A stretch of 64,000 nt of DNA, taken from Ixodes scapularis (taxonomy: Eukaryota > Arthropoda > Arachnida > Ixodida > Ixodidae). Positions 63,401 to 64,000 of this stretch are shown one piece after another. The position numbers and the translations under genes were made by a program. The notes beneath the pieces were generated by a model that saw only the letters and a list, made by a program, of their open reading frames with translations, had not been told where the DNA came from and searched no databases. Position 1 is the stretch's first letter. Every line of letters starts with the position of its first letter. The stretch lies in assembly GCF_016920785.2 (NCBI RefSeq), contig NW_024609880.1, positions 65,934,955-65,998,954 on the forward strand, written 5' to 3'.

Positions 63401-64000
63401 CGGCAGTGGGGTGCAAAAGGGGCAGTTGCCATGCCTAAACCAAACTGTCCCCCCCCCCCCCCCCCCCTTTCCCCCGAGCATGTGGGGTGACCGTTGGTTT
63501 GCTGGCAAGCGAAAGAACAACGTAAAGCAATTTAAAAATAAAATCGAGAGTAACTATTAAAACATAAAAAGAAAGATGCCTAGCCCCGCATTCCGTGTAA
63601 GAAACAATTAAACTTTTGCCTCTCCGACACCAACCTTCCCCTCCCTCCCCCCCCCCCCCCCCCTCCAAAAAAAAGAAGAAAAATACCTGGGTGGGGGCGC
63701 ACCCGTTCATGAGAACACCGCAATCCACCGCAATGAACGTTCAGTGAAGATGACCCAGACTCCAGTCCCGAGTATAAAGTTGGTGAAACGGCCCGAAAAA
63801 AAAGAGTTCTCAACTTTCTTTCGGGACATTTCATTTTTGCGCACTCTTACATCCGCATCCATTTCTCCGTAGAAATGTTCACTCAATACCGTTGTGTGCG
63901 GCGTGTGCCGGGGGCCGTGCGGACATCAGTAAGGAGGTTGGAAAAAGTCGTGGCAAGAGAAAAGGAGAATAAGATTAACTATCTTCACGGGGCAAGGAAC
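63401..64000. other. Poly-C-bearing intergenic end of the window
   Basis: C-runs at about 63450-63468 and 63648-63663. The first follows GTGGGGTGCAAAAGGGGCAGT, similar in style to the CAGTGG MITE at 54614. No gene recognised. Confidence 0.4.

Overview
This window is nuclear DNA of an arthropod. A chelicerate, most likely a hard tick, fits best. It has AT-rich, repeat-choked intergenic sequence, split genes with GT-AG introns of 2 to 8 kb, Gypsy, Penelope, CR1-type, hAT and Merlin elements, tRNA-derived SINEs, and many foldback (palindromic) MITEs. There is no bacterial operon, rRNA or CRISPR array. The tick assignment is an inference from this mixture and from the two host genes; it was not tested by a database search.

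Host genes. (1) A partial glycosyltransferase family 92 (DUF23-like) gene lies on the + strand. Two exons (2998-3354 and 5596-5813) join in phase 0 and a weaker candidate third exon (9265-9493) joins in phase 2. The DxD-like motif reads E-M-N. (2) A complete invertebrate-type (i-type) lysozyme/destabilase-family gene lies on the - strand as four exons spread over 12.7 kb (61101 down to 48369). All three junction phases agree and they give a 159-residue secreted protein. It keeps the family fold signatures but seems to lack both catalytic acids.

Mobile DNA, left to right. Two adjoining MITEs are at 38-1428. A minisatellite of about 135 bp units at 7698-9250 is interrupted by a 548-bp hAT-type MITE with an 8-bp target duplication. 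A CCTCACGC-type minisatellite and a hAT-like element with GTTACT/AGTAAC ends are at 10.2-12.1 kb. A Penelope relic is interrupted by a 5'-truncated CR1-type LINE at 13.0-14.65 kb (- strand). Two sibling foldback MITEs are at 15.4-16.2 kb. Gypsy-1 (16669-22512, - strand) has 381-bp LTRs and separate gag, pro and RT-RNaseH-IN frames. A possible solo LTR is at 26054. Gypsy-2 (28726-33363, + strand) has 238-bp LTRs and sits inside an ACGTC-rich satellite with a GACGT target duplication. A GTTCGAA-rich hAT-type end is at 35.6-36.1 kb. A second Penelope element (38355-40864) has its 3' end present again, inverted, at its 5' side. A dead Merlin (IS1016/ISXO2-like) transposase is at 42.0-42.5 kb. The long introns of the lysozyme gene carry a LINE 3' end, SINEs, hairpins, a 26-bp palindromic minisatellite and more MITEs.

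How it fits together. The two host genes look unrelated. They sit in a repeat landscape where elements insert into older elements and satellites, so relative ages can be read from the nesting. The LTR pairs of both Gypsy elements differ at only 5/381 and 3/238 positions by eye, so both are recent, yet each carries at least one frame break. I found no wholly new system. The most unusual items are the non-canonical lysozyme, the Penelope element with an inverted terminal copy, the GT92 gene with an altered metal motif, and about sixteen long C or G homopolymer tracts.
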